Below, one piece after another: positions 1 through 6,920 of a stretch of DNA of 33,640 nucleotides (position 1 is the first letter of the stretch; each line of letters opens with the position of its first letter). Source of the DNA: Candidatus Rokuibacteriota bacterium. GTDB lineage: Bacteria; Methylomirabilota; Methylomirabilia; Rokubacteriales; CSP1-6. The DNA is taken from positions 1 to 33,640 of the forward strand of contig JACPCF010000022.1 in assembly GCA_016179965.1 (NCBI GenBank). Reading direction: 5' to 3'. A program made the translations under genes and the position numbers. A model generated the notes under the pieces. That model worked only from the letters and a program-made list of their open reading frames with translations, did not search any database and was not told the origin of the DNA.

Positions 1-1
1 G

Positions 2-823
2 GTTGATCCCGATCGTCACCTCCGCCACGTCCTCGGGGCGGATCGAATGGACGTGTCGCAGTTCCAGGAGCGCGGCGATGATCGAGTGGGTGCAGGCGCA
101 CGACGGGTACGGCTTGACCGCCACGCCGGTCGTGAGGATCTTCCAGGGCGAGCCGAGGCACTCGAGTGTGGCCGCCGGATTCTCCGTCTGGCTTCCCAGT
201 ACCCGCAGGTAGCCCTGGGGCCCCTCGAGGGCGATCTCCGACCCCGTGAAGCCTTCACGCGCGAGGAGCGCGGCCAGCAAGCCGCTCCGCGCCGCGTGGC
301 CGGCGTGGAAGGGCTTGGTCATCGTCCCGAAGTTCTCCTTGAGCCCCGAGGCCTGCGAGGCGGCGATGGCCAGCGCGTGACGGATCTCGCTCGGATCGAG
401 GCCCAGGAGCTTGGACGCCGCCGCCGCGGCGCCCAGCGTGCCGAGGGTCGAGGTCGCGTGCCACCCGCGGGCGTAGTGGGCGGGGTTCATGGCCTCACCG
501 AGCGCGGTTTCCACTACGCTCGGGTGGCCCATCAGGGCGAAGTTGGTGTCGTCGAAGTCCAGCGCGTGGCCGGCGGTACCGTTGGCCAGCGCCGCCCAGA
601 CGCCGCCGGTCCGGAGCCGCGTGCCGAGGACGGTGCAGAGCGGCGCGCCCCCTTCGGCCTCGGCGAGGCGCTGGACGATCAGGGCCGCCGGCTCCACCGA
701 CCCCGCCAGCATCACCCCGACGCTGTCCAGGATCGCGCCCTTGGCGGCGTCGATCGCGGCGGGGGGCAGGTCCTCCCAGCGGCTCTTGACGATGAACTCG
801 GCGAGACGGGCGGTGGCACCCAT
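2..823 (-). CDS. MmgE/PrpD family protein (2-methylcitrate dehydratase-like), 3' truncated by window edge
   Basis: The ORF track misses this gene because it runs off the window edge. Reading the minus strand from ATG 823-821 gives MGATARLAEFIVKSRWEDLP and then an open frame of about 274 codons. It contains ANGTAGHALDFDDT, the signature region of the MmgE/PrpD fold; the H-x-x-D-F-D-D part lies in the active site of 2-methylcitrate and cis-aconitate dehydratases. The family is usually about 450 residues, so roughly the last 40% lies outside the window. The start is 3 nt after the stop of the upstream alpha/beta hydrolase, so the two are probably co-transcribed. Family membership is firm. The substrate is not: many paralogues act outside the methylcitrate cycle, and no prpB or prpC is visible here. 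Confidence 0.88.
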   Translation of the reverse strand, partial: MGATARLAEFIVKSRWEDLPPAAIDAAKGAILDSVGVMLAGSVEPAALIVQRLAEAEGGAPLCTVLGTRLRTGGVWAALANGTAGHALDFDDTNFALMGHPSVVETALGEAMNPAHYARGWHATSTLGTLGAAAAASKLLGLDPSEIRHALAIAASQASGLKENFGTMTKPFHAGHAARSGLLAALLAREGFTGSEIALEGPQGYLRVLGSQTENPAATLECLGSPWKILTTGVAVKPYPSCACTHSIIAALLELRHVHSIRPEDVAEVTIGIN

Positions 824-826
824 CGG

Positions 827-1609
827 TCAGAGCCTCGGCGCCAGGAAATCGAGGATGGCGTGGTTGAAGGCCTCGGGCTGATCCACGTTGGCCCCATGGC
901 CGGCCTTCGGGATGACGACGTGCACGGCGCCGGGGATCTTCCGGGCCATGGCCTCCGCGGCCGCCAGAAAGTCGGTGTCGTCGGCGCCCACCAGCACCAG
1001 CGTGGGGACACGGATCTCCGGGAGCCGGTCAATGAGCCGGCTGTCGGGAATGACGAGCACCTTCCGGTTCACGTGGGCCAGGCTGGTCGGATCGTGCTGG
1101 AGCATGATCTCCGGGGCCGTGTAGTAATCCAGCTCGGCGTACTTGCTCCGCGCGAAGGCCGGCATGCCGCCCTCCTCGAGGAGCCGGGCCACGACCTCCC
1201 GGGAGCGCGTCCACTGGGCGCGCCGCTCGGGGTTCCTGAACCCCGGCCCGGTGTCGGCGAGGATCAGCGCGCGAACTCTCTCGGGATGCTTGAAGTAGTA
1301 GGTCAGCGCGATCACCCCGCCCATCGAGAGCCCGCCCACGATGGTGGCCTCCGCGTCGAGGTGGTCGAGGAGCGCCCGGAGGTCGTCGGCGAAGATGTCG
1401 TGGGAATACAGATCGGCGCTCCGGGGGCTCTCGCTCCGCCAGTGGCCTCGGGCATCGTAAAGGATCAGCCGGTACTTGGCGGAAAGAGCCGGGATCTGGG
1501 GCTTCCAGCTCTCGGCCGTCCCGGCGAATCCGTGCATCAGCACCAGGGGCGTTCCCTGGCCATGGACCTCGTAGTACAGCTTGATCCCGTTCAGGACCGC
1601 CGTGGACAT
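827..1609 (-). CDS. Alpha/beta hydrolase fold protein
   Basis: This is a 260-residue single-domain alpha/beta hydrolase, close to the usual length for the 3-oxoadipate enol-lactonase/epoxide hydrolase type. The oxyanion segment is LVLMHGFAG (about residues 22-30). The nucleophile elbow is GGLSMGG with Ser about 95. The acid lies in VLVGADDTDF (about 205-215) and the catalytic His in KAGHGANVDQPEAFN near the C-terminus. YDARGHWRS stands where relatives usually have DxRGHGxS, so a Trp replaces a Gly. There is no signal peptide, so it should be cytoplasmic. It lies just upstream of the MmgE/PrpD gene in the same direction, which suggests a small catabolic operon, and is divergent from the hydrolase starting at 1700. 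The substrate cannot be named from sequence. Confidence 0.9.
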   Translation of the reverse strand: MSTAVLNGIKLYYEVHGQGTPLVLMHGFAGTAESWKPQIPALSAKYRLILYDARGHWRSESPRSADLYSHDIFADDLRALLDHLDAEATIVGGLSMGGVIALTYYFKHPERVRALILADTGPGFRNPERRAQWTRSREVVARLLEEGGMPAFARSKYAELDYYTAPEIMLQHDPTSLAHVNRKVLVIPDSRLIDRLPEIRVPTLVLVGADDTDFLAAAEAMARKIPGAVHVVIPKAGHGANVDQPEAFNHAILDFLAPRL

Positions 1610-1686
1610 GGCGACCCTATGCTAGCACACGGCTCAGTGCTCGGAGACCCGCTCGATCTTCATCGCCCGCCTCCGACCGTTCATTC

Positions 1687-1692
1687 TATAAT
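1687..1692 (+). promoter_or_regulatory. Perfect -10 hexamer placed for a leaderless transcript
   Basis: TATAAT lies only 7 nt before the ATG at 1700. Initiation about 7 nt downstream of the hexamer would fall on or next to the A of the start codon. There is no Shine-Dalgarno-like sequence before this ATG, which fits a leaderless mRNA. A matching -35 is not clear, so the call is tentative. Confidence 0.4.
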
Positions 1693-1699
1693 CCTGGCG

Positions 1700-2485
1700 A
1701 TGCGAAGGTCACTTGTCGTGCTCGGCGTCCTGGCGTGGCTCACCGTTCAGTCTGTGGCGGAGGCTACCGGCGTCAGAGAGAGGGCGGTGGAGTACGCCGG
1801 CAGCGAGGGCGCCATGTCGGCGGGCTTGTACGTGCCGGAGGGCGGCTCCAAGCGGGCGGGAGTCCTTGTGCTCCACGGGATCGATGGGCCGCAGCCGGTG
1901 ATCGAGGCGTTCGCTCGAAGCCTGGCGGCCGAGGGGTTCGTGACGCTGACGCCGGATCTCTTCAGCCTGCACGAGTTCGGCGGCGAAGGGCGGGTGGATC
2001 ACCCGCTCATCCTCGGCGATCTGGCGGGCGCCCTGGCCTTTCTCAAGCGGCAGCCCGAGGTGGACCCGGATCGCATCGGCGTCGTGGGGTTCTCCTTCGG
2101 GGGGCGGCTGGCGGTGCTCGCGGCGGCCCTCCACCCCCAGATCCGAGCGGCGGTCAACTACTACGGCGTGGCGTCGTTTCAGCAACTGGCCAACCGCCGC
2201 GAGGTCGGCGACCGCGCCCTCCGCTCCGTTCCCCTGACCGAGCGGGTTGACGCGATCCGGTCCGCTGTCCTCATCCAGCATGGCGAGGCGGATCAGACGA
2301 ACCCAGTTGAGCAGGGGGGCCTGCTCCACGCGGCGCTGGCCCGCGCAGGGAAGCGGGGCCTCCTCTACACCTATCCGGGGGCGGACCACGTCTTCAACTT
2401 CCCCGGGAGCCGGCACCATCCCGAGGCGGCGCGCCTGTCCTGGGAGCGGACCGTCATCTTCCTCCGGGAGCATCTGGGGAGATGA
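1700..2485 (+). CDS. Exported dienelactone hydrolase family protein
   Basis: The track ORF begins at 47, but the true start is ATG 1700, giving 261 residues beginning MRRSLVVLGVLAWLTV. This is a Sec signal peptide with a likely cut after SVAEA (about residue 22). The mature part is a dienelactone hydrolase-type alpha/beta hydrolase. It has VLVLHGIDGP near the oxyanion loop, the elbow GVVGFSFGG, an acid in GEADQTNP and a His in YPGADHVFNFPG. Classical dienelactone hydrolase has Cys in G-x-C-x-G-G; here the nucleophile is Ser, so it may be a general esterase rather than a true DLH. It probably acts in the periplasm. It is transcribed divergently from the hydrolase ending at 827. Family is secure, substrate unknown. 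Confidence 0.88.
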   Translation: MRRSLVVLGVLAWLTVQSVAEATGVRERAVEYAGSEGAMSAGLYVPEGGSKRAGVLVLHGIDGPQPVIEAFARSLAAEGFVTLTPDLFSLHEFGGEGRVDHPLILGDLAGALAFLKRQPEVDPDRIGVVGFSFGGRLAVLAAALHPQIRAAVNYYGVASFQQLANRREVGDRALRSVPLTERVDAIRSAVLIQHGEADQTNPVEQGGLLHAALARAGKRGLLYTYPGADHVFNFPGSRHHPEAARLSWERTVIFLREHLGR

Positions 2486-2568
2486 GCGACCTCGCGGACG
2501 TGATGACCGGGCTGCGTGGGCAACATCGGAGATCGGGCATGAGAATCACTTCGAGCGATGTTCCGGAG

Positions 2569-2628
2569 GGGGCGGGCTGTGCGGGCCCCTCGCCGAAGGG
2601 CGAGGGAGAGACCCGGGGTGCCCGCCCC
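2569..2628. repeat. Nested GC-rich inverted repeat (REP-like) before the VOC gene
   Basis: Three sets of complementary arms nest around one centre. The outer 9-bp arms are GGGGCGGGC (2569-2577) and GCCCGCCCC (2620-2628). A 4-bp pair is CGGG (2582-2585) with CCCG (2612-2615). The inner 8-bp arms are CCCTCGCC (2587-2594) and GGCGAGGG (2599-2606) around a GAAG loop. There is no T-tract on either strand, so it does not look like an intrinsic terminator. It ends 5 nt before the start codon of the next gene and so may affect translation. It may instead be a genome-wide repetitive palindrome. Confidence 0.7.
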
Positions 2629-2633
2629 AGGTG

Positions 2634-3572
2634 ATGATAGAGACCCTCGCCTACGTGGCGCTCGTCGTCAGCGACGTCGAGGCAGCGGCCGCCATGTTCG
2701 AGCGCGACTTCGGGCTTCGCCTCACGGACTGCGCCGTGGGCAAGAGCGGACGCCGGGCGCCGGTGCTGAGCGTCGGTCTAAGCGCCCTGGCGCTCTTTCC
2801 GCCGGGGGATCCGTTCGTCGGCGGCCAGTCGAAGCCGGGCATCCACCACATCGCCCTTGGCATGAAGGATCTGTCGGCGGCGGCCCGTGCTGCGACGGCC
2901 GCGGGTGTCCCCGTCGCGGACGCGGAGCCGGGCGAGGGCCTCAACGGGACGCGCCGGGTGTTGCTTTCTCCGGAGGCGACCGCCGGAGTGAGGACGTATC
3001 TTTCAGAGCCCCTCCCGGTCGAACGCGCGCGCGGAGGCTTCGTCGAGCGCATCGACCACCTGGGCGTGGCCAGCGCTGACAACGGCGCGGCCATCGAGGC
3101 GTTCGTGACGCGCCTCGGCTGCCGCCTCGAGAGCACCCAGACGGACGTGGAGGCGCAGATCGCGGTCGAGAGCTTCACGTCGGACAAGTACGGGGTCGTC
3201 TATCACACGCGGCCGCCCGAACCGGTGGGTGGGCTCCGCGCGGCGTTCGTCACCGTGGGCGACTCAGAACTGGAGTTTCTGCAGGAATTCGATCCGCGGG
3301 CGGGCCCCCGGGTGGCTCGCGATCGGCCCGGGACCACCCGGCAGGACCAGGGCGCGATCGCGCGCTTCATCGCCACGCGCGGGGCGGGCCTCCACCACGT
3401 GGCGCTGAAGGTGACTGACATCAACGGCGCCCTCGCCGCTGTCGGGCGGGCGGGTCACTCGCTCATCGATACGGTCGGGCGCCCCGGGTCGCGCCGGGCG
3501 CTGATCGGCTTCATCCACCCGAAGAGCCTTTACGGGGTGCTCCTGCATCTCGTCCAGCGCGAGGAGGCCTGA
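2634..3572 (+). CDS. VOC (vicinal oxygen chelate) family protein with tandem domains
   Basis: The protein has 312 residues from ATG 2634; an in-frame GTG lies one codon earlier. The track start at 2247 is inside the upstream gene in another frame. Two glyoxalase/bleomycin-resistance-type regions can be seen. The first begins at residue 4 (LAYVALVVSDVEAAAAMF) and includes GIHHIALGMKDL. The second begins near 140 (VERIDHLGVASADN) and includes LHHVALKVTDI and the closing strand SLYGVLLHLVQ. The second half resembles methylmalonyl-CoA epimerase and 4-hydroxyphenylpyruvate dioxygenase in its His-bearing strands and in ELEFLQEFDP. It is therefore probably a cytoplasmic metal-dependent epimerase, lyase or dioxygenase. 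No neighbour narrows the substrate. The start is set by the first domain strand, since no good Shine-Dalgarno sequence is present. Confidence 0.85.
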   Translation: MIETLAYVALVVSDVEAAAAMFERDFGLRLTDCAVGKSGRRAPVLSVGLSALALFPPGDPFVGGQSKPGIHHIALGMKDLSAAARAATAAGVPVADAEPGEGLNGTRRVLLSPEATAGVRTYLSEPLPVERARGGFVERIDHLGVASADNGAAIEAFVTRLGCRLESTQTDVEAQIAVESFTSDKYGVVYHTRPPEPVGGLRAAFVTVGDSELEFLQEFDPRAGPRVARDRPGTTRQDQGAIARFIATRGAGLHHVALKVTDINGALAAVGRAGHSLIDTVGRPGSRRALIGFIHPKSLYGVLLHLVQREEA

Positions 3573-3575
3573 AGG

Positions 3576-3607
3576 AAAACGGGGCTGCGGATTCCTCCGC
3601 AACCCCG
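3576..3607 (-). terminator. Intrinsic terminator of the tRNA-Ala transcript
   Basis: A 12-position stem with one mismatch is formed by CGGGGCTGCGGA (3580-3591) and TCCGCAACCCCG (3596-3607) with a TTCC loop. On the minus strand the hairpin is followed by TTTTCC, so it ends transcription of the tRNA upstream. In the plus direction no T-run follows, but it could still hinder readthrough from the VOC gene. Confidence 0.75.
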
Positions 3608-3617
3608 CGAGAAGAAA

Positions 3618-3693
<76 letters not shown>

Positions 3694-3705
3694 GCCGCGT
3701 CGGCT

Positions 3706-3734
3706 ACGTTACCGGGCGGGGGTGGATTTGTCAA
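3706..3734 (-). promoter_or_regulatory. Sigma-70-type promoter of tRNA-Ala
   Basis: On the minus strand a perfect -35 TTGACA (3734-3729) is followed by a 17-nt spacer and the -10 TAACGT (3711-3706). The tRNA begins 12 nt after the -10, leaving a leader of about 5 nt, typical for a stable RNA gene. Confidence 0.8.
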
Positions 3735-3779
3735 GAATTGGTGGGAACTTGCTGGCGTGCAGGGGGTTGGTGAAGGCCG

Positions 3780-4847
3780 TCAGGACAATCTGTGACCTGG
3801 AGGAGATCCGAGTGGTGCCGGGGAGGGGATTCGAACCCCTACGCCCTTGCGGGCACCGCGTTTTGAGCGCGGCGAGTCTACCAGTTTCTCCACCCCGGCT
3901 CTTTTCCGTTCGGCGGACCTTGAGGCGGTGATTGGTATAGTACAGCCAGCCGAATCGTACAGCCAGCCGACCCTTGGCCTTCCAACGGGACGCTTGCGAA
4001 TGTGCCCCAGCGGCTTGAGAAACGGTTCCGCCTTTGCGCGTTTCCGGGCCAGGCACGGGACCGTTGGGGCATAGTAGATCCAGCGGAGCAGTTCCATCGA
4101 TTCCCGCTTGGCGTAGCAGAGGCGCCATAGGGGGTGGCGGCGCCACGCCGTGCTCACAGTGATCGTGCCCGTAATGCCAAGCAACCGGTACGTTGTGCTT
4201 TGCACCCACTCCAGGAAGGGCTGGCTGGCCGAGACGAGTTCGACGTATAGCCGGTCGTAGACGTACCGGTGGTTCTTGGCGGCGTGATACAGATCGATGT
4301 ACACCGTGACCGATCCGTCACCGTCGATACAGCCTCGGAGGAAATCTCGGAAGCATTTGTCCGGCACGCGAAGGGAGCCAAGCCGGAAGCTCTTCGCCGG
4401 CATCAGTCCAATGCTCAGCAACCACAGATAGAAGAGGCGATCGGTCCATTGAAGCCGATGGTAGAGCTGCCCCCGGCCGTTCGCGACTCTGCTGATCGGA
4501 GCCGTGAGGTCGAGGCAGGATCGCGCGGTCTCGAGCATGTCGATGTCTTTCGACGTGATGCTGAGCGACCGACCATTTCCGGACAGGTTTCCATCCGCCG
4601 TGAGCAGCCCGACGGCCCACGCCAACTCTGGCGCCCACTCGGGTTTTTCGTGTGTGCATCTAGACCCAATGCGTCGAGCACCCGGCACGGGTCCTCGCGG
4701 CCGTCTTGTGATGCCGAGTTCGGCCATCCGCCGTCGGATCGTCGTCGGGGCGGAGCCAAGGCGCTGCGATATCTGCTCGATTGTCAACCGACGGTCGACG
4801 TAGAGCTCGCCTAGCTCATCGGCAGCGATCGTCGGGCGGGCACGCAC
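3780..4847 (-). CDS. LAGLIDADG homing endonuclease with N-terminal HTH; frame reads through tRNA-Leu
   Basis: Start GTG 4847 is chosen because CGGAGGT lies 6-7 nt before it; the track uses TTG 4865. The product is 355 residues. Residues about 10-48 look like a resolvase-type helix-turn-helix (LTIEQISQRLGSAPTTIRRR). Two LAGLIDADG motifs follow, AWAVGLLTADGNLS (about 76-89) and FLRGCIDGDGSV (about 169-180). Each keeps the acidic residue that binds catalytic Mg, so the enzyme may be active as a monomer. The core ends near IYYAPTVPCLARKRAKAEPF (about 257-276). From about residue 317 the frame simply translates tRNA-Leu(CAA) and stops at 3780, so the last 40 or so residues are unlikely to be conserved. 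A 17-bp tandem duplication at 3940-3970 changes frame within the C-terminal tail. It is probably free-standing and mobile: the neighbours are tRNA genes, and no intron or intein splice junction was seen. Confidence 0.85.
   Translation of the reverse strand: MRARPTIAADELGELYVDRRLTIEQISQRLGSAPTTIRRRMAELGITRRPRGPVPGARRIGSRCTHEKPEWAPELAWAVGLLTADGNLSGNGRSLSITSKDIDMLETARSCLDLTAPISRVANGRGQLYHRLQWTDRLFYLWLLSIGLMPAKSFRLGSLRVPDKCFRDFLRGCIDGDGSVTVYIDLYHAAKNHRYVYDRLYVELVSASQPFLEWVQSTTYRLLGITGTITVSTAWRRHPLWRLCYAKRESMELLRWIYYAPTVPCLARKRAKAEPFLKPLGHIRKRPVGRPRVGWLYDSAGCTIPITASRSAERKRAGVEKLVDSPRSKRGARKGVGVRIPSPAPLGSPPGHRLS
3813..3899 (-). tRNA. tRNA-Leu (anticodon CAA)
   Basis: This is a complete class II tRNA of 87 nt with CCA encoded, on the minus strand. 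The acceptor GCCGGGG pairs perfectly with CCCCGGC. The anticodon stem CCGCG/CGCGG holds the loop CTCAAAA, giving anticodon CAA (codon UUG). The long variable arm is TGCCCGCAAGGGCGT and the T-arm AGGGG-TTCGAAT-CCCCT. It lies wholly inside the 3' part of the homing-endonuclease reading frame on the same strand. No clear promoter of its own was found, so it may depend on transcription through the endonuclease gene. Confidence 0.97.
3940..3970. repeat. 17-bp tandem direct duplication at the 3' end of the endonuclease frame
   Basis: GTACAGCCAGCCGA occurs at 3940-3953 and again at 3957-3970, a period of 17 bp. Because 17 is not a multiple of 3, the duplication shifts the endonuclease frame. With one copy the gene would read on to a stop at 3709; with two it stops at 3780. 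It lies just upstream of tRNA-Leu. Confidence 0.9.
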
Positions 4848-4958
4848 GGGGGACCTCCGCCCCAACGCTAAGGCGCGGCGGGCGGCCCGTCAATGTCTTG
4901 GTTTGTAGACGCCCTAAGACGCCAGCACGCCGAGTGCCGTGTCAAGCGCGCGTAACAA

Positions 4959-4991
4959 GGCCGTAGGGGTTCGACTCCCCTCGGCGGCACC
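4959..4991 (+). pseudogene. Orphan 3' half of a tRNA (Leu-like)
   Basis: The sequence holds a perfect T-arm (AGGGG-TTCGACT-CCCCT, 4965-4981) followed by the acceptor 3' strand CGGCGGC, a discriminator A, and CCG in place of CCA. The expected 5' acceptor strand GCCGCCG is absent from the 100 nt upstream, and no matching D and anticodon arms can be folded. It resembles the 3' end of tRNA-Leu(CAA) at 3813 but differs in the acceptor and lies on the opposite strand. It looks like a tRNA that lost its 5' half, possibly when the endonuclease element arrived. Confidence 0.65.
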
Positions 4992-5294
4992 GCCCCTTCG
5001 AAGGGCCTGAATCGACGCGCAGATGACCTCCGGGTTCGTTGGCCGGATATTGGGCGAAAATGACATGTCCGGTGCGTTTTTCTGGAACGGGGGACGGGGC
5101 GCGGAGCCCCGAGTCTCCTTCAGCATCGTCGGACACCCGGCCTGCACGAGGAGTGTCAGGGCCAGGGGACCGACCATGATGCGGGCGAACGTTCGGCGTG
5201 TCATGGGCTTTGCAAATCCGCGACCGGCCTGTCGGGTTCCCGGGGGGCGGTCGGCAGCCTTTCTTTCAGGCGCCTTCCGGTGCTGAGACCGGTG
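4992..5294. other. Intergenic stretch without a convincing gene
   Basis: About 300 nt separate the tRNA remnant from the nuo promoter. A minus-strand ORF (4914-5204) starts MTRRTFARIMVGPLALTLL, which looks like an export signal. It then enters low-complexity sequence and the tRNA remnant, so at best it is a gene stump. A short hairpin CGGGGC/GCCCCG sits at 5095-5111. The segment around 5055-5075 (GCGAAAATGACATGTCCGG) recalls some insertion-sequence ends, but no partner repeat or transposase was found. Confidence 0.4.
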
Positions 5295-5303
5295 TGGTAT
5301 AGT
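5295..5303 (+). promoter_or_regulatory. Extended -10 promoter of the nuo operon
   Basis: TGGTATAGT contains the extended -10 TG followed by the hexamer TATAGT at 5298-5303. It lies 35 nt before the nuoA ATG. The -35 region is weak, which an extended -10 can offset. The leader would be about 29 nt and carries CAGGA as a ribosome-binding site upstream of ATG 5339. Confidence 0.6.
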
Positions 5304-5338
5304 GTGAAACGGTTCCCAAGCATCCTCAGGATAAACGA

Positions 5339-5688
5339 ATGTCCGATTACGTTCCCGTGCTGATCTACGCCGCGTTCATCCTCGCGTTCGCGGTGACCTC
5401 GCTCGGCGTGGCGGCTCTCCTCAGGCCGAGCCGGTCGTACGACGCTAAGCTCTTGAATTACGAGTGCGGCTCCGAGCCGATCGGCGCGGCCTGGGTCCAG
5501 TTTCCCGTCGGGTTCTACCTGGTCGCGCTGGTGTTCCTCCTGTTCGACGTCCTCGCGGTCTTCCTCTTCCCCTGGGCGCTGACCCTGCGCGACTTGGGGC
5601 TGGCCGCCTTCTGGGCGATGGCGCTCTTCCTCTTCATCCTCTCGCTCGGCTGGCTCTACGCCTACCGAGAAGGGATGCTCGATTGGAA

Positions 5689-5692
<4 letters not shown>
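5339..5692 (+). CDS. nuoA: NADH-quinone oxidoreductase subunit A
   Basis: The 117-residue product is a normal NuoA: a small membrane subunit with three transmembrane helices (about 8-28, 60-82 and 88-108). The loop between helices 1 and 2 contains YECGSEPIG, the conserved segment with the Cys near the quinone site. [17 protein letters not shown] and the acidic residues around it are typical of the family. It is the first gene of the nuo operon, and its stop overlaps the nuoB start (GTGA). Confidence 0.96.
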
Positions 5693-6321
<629 letters not shown>

Positions 6322-6353
6322 AGCCGTGCCGATAACCATTGCATCCCCGCGTT

Positions 6354-6434
6354 CTCGGTTCTCGCCGATCCTCACGTACAACTGCGTACGCTCCGGTCGG
6401 CTCGTCCCTCGGGCCTTGGGCTGCTCGGTTCTCG
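6354..6434. repeat. Structured repeat element between nuoB and nuoC
   Basis: The 11-bp direct repeat CTCGGTTCTCG occurs at 6354-6364 and 6424-6434. Between the copies is an imperfect hairpin: outer arms GCCGA (6364-6368) and TCGGC (6397-6401), inner arms CGTAC (6375-6379) and GTACG (6386-6390). No T-tract follows. It occupies most of the only sizeable gap inside the nuo operon and looks like a small REP-like repeat. Confidence 0.6.
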
Positions 6435-6455
6435 TCCCGGCTCGGACCTGACCCC

Positions 6456-6908
6456 GTGACCCCCGACCGCGCGATCTCCCTCGTCCAGGAGCGGTTTGGC
6501 CTCCAGGCCGCCGGCGAGGGGCGCTATCTCACTGTCGAAGGGGTTCCGGTCGAGCGCTGGCAGGAGTTCTTCCGCTTCGCCAAGGAGACGCTGGGCTGCC
6601 GCTTCTTCTCGTTCCTCACGGCCGTGGACTGGAAGGAGCAGGGGCTGGAGGTCGTTTGCCGCGTCGAGAATCTGGAGGACGGCGTGGGGATGCTGGCCAA
6701 GGCCCGGCTCGCGCCGGACGCGCGCTGCCCGTCTCTCACCGGGCTGTATCGCGGCGCGGACTGGATGGAGCGCGAGTGCTACGACATGTTCGGCGTGCGC
6801 TTCGAGGGCCACCCGGACCTCCGGCGAATCCTCCTCTCCCAAGACTGGGAGGGGTACCCGCTCCGGAAGGACTACGCCGTGGATACTCCTCACCCGCCCT
6901 ATCGATAA
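6456..6908 (+). CDS. nuoC: NADH-quinone oxidoreductase subunit C
   Basis: NuoC is the 30-kDa-type subunit of the complex I connecting module. The track starts at 6339, but those residues translate the upstream repeat. GTG 6456 gives [15 protein letters not shown] and a 150-residue protein, short but normal for a stand-alone NuoC. The family signature [18 protein letters not shown] is present, followed by [11 protein letters not shown] near the C-terminus. No strong ribosome-binding site precedes the GTG, so this start is likely rather than certain. Confidence 0.92.
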   Translation: MTPDRAISLVQERFGLQAAGEGRYLTVEGVPVERWQEFFRFAKETLGCRFFSFLTAVDWKEQGLEVVCRVENLEDGVGMLAKARLAPDARCPSLTGLYRGADWMERECYDMFGVRFEGHPDLRRILLSQDWEGYPLRKDYAVDTPHPPYR

Positions 6909-6920
6909 AAGGAGGCGCCC

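Noticed and set aside
47-1699. Very long plus-strand ORF (812 residues) running from 47 into the dienelactone hydrolase
   Set aside because: Its first 550 residues are antisense to the MmgE/PrpD and alpha/beta hydrolase genes and show no domain; only the part from ATG 1700 is real.
3709-4209. Alternative minus-strand ORF of 166 residues in the endonuclease region
   Set aside because: It is a shadow frame that joins a piece of the single-copy endonuclease tail with translated tRNA sequence; it lacks the LAGLIDADG core.
3900-4958. Group I intron in a tRNA carrying the endonuclease
   Set aside because: The endonuclease and the tRNA half lie on opposite strands, the matching 5' exon was not found, and no clear group I core could be recognised by eye.
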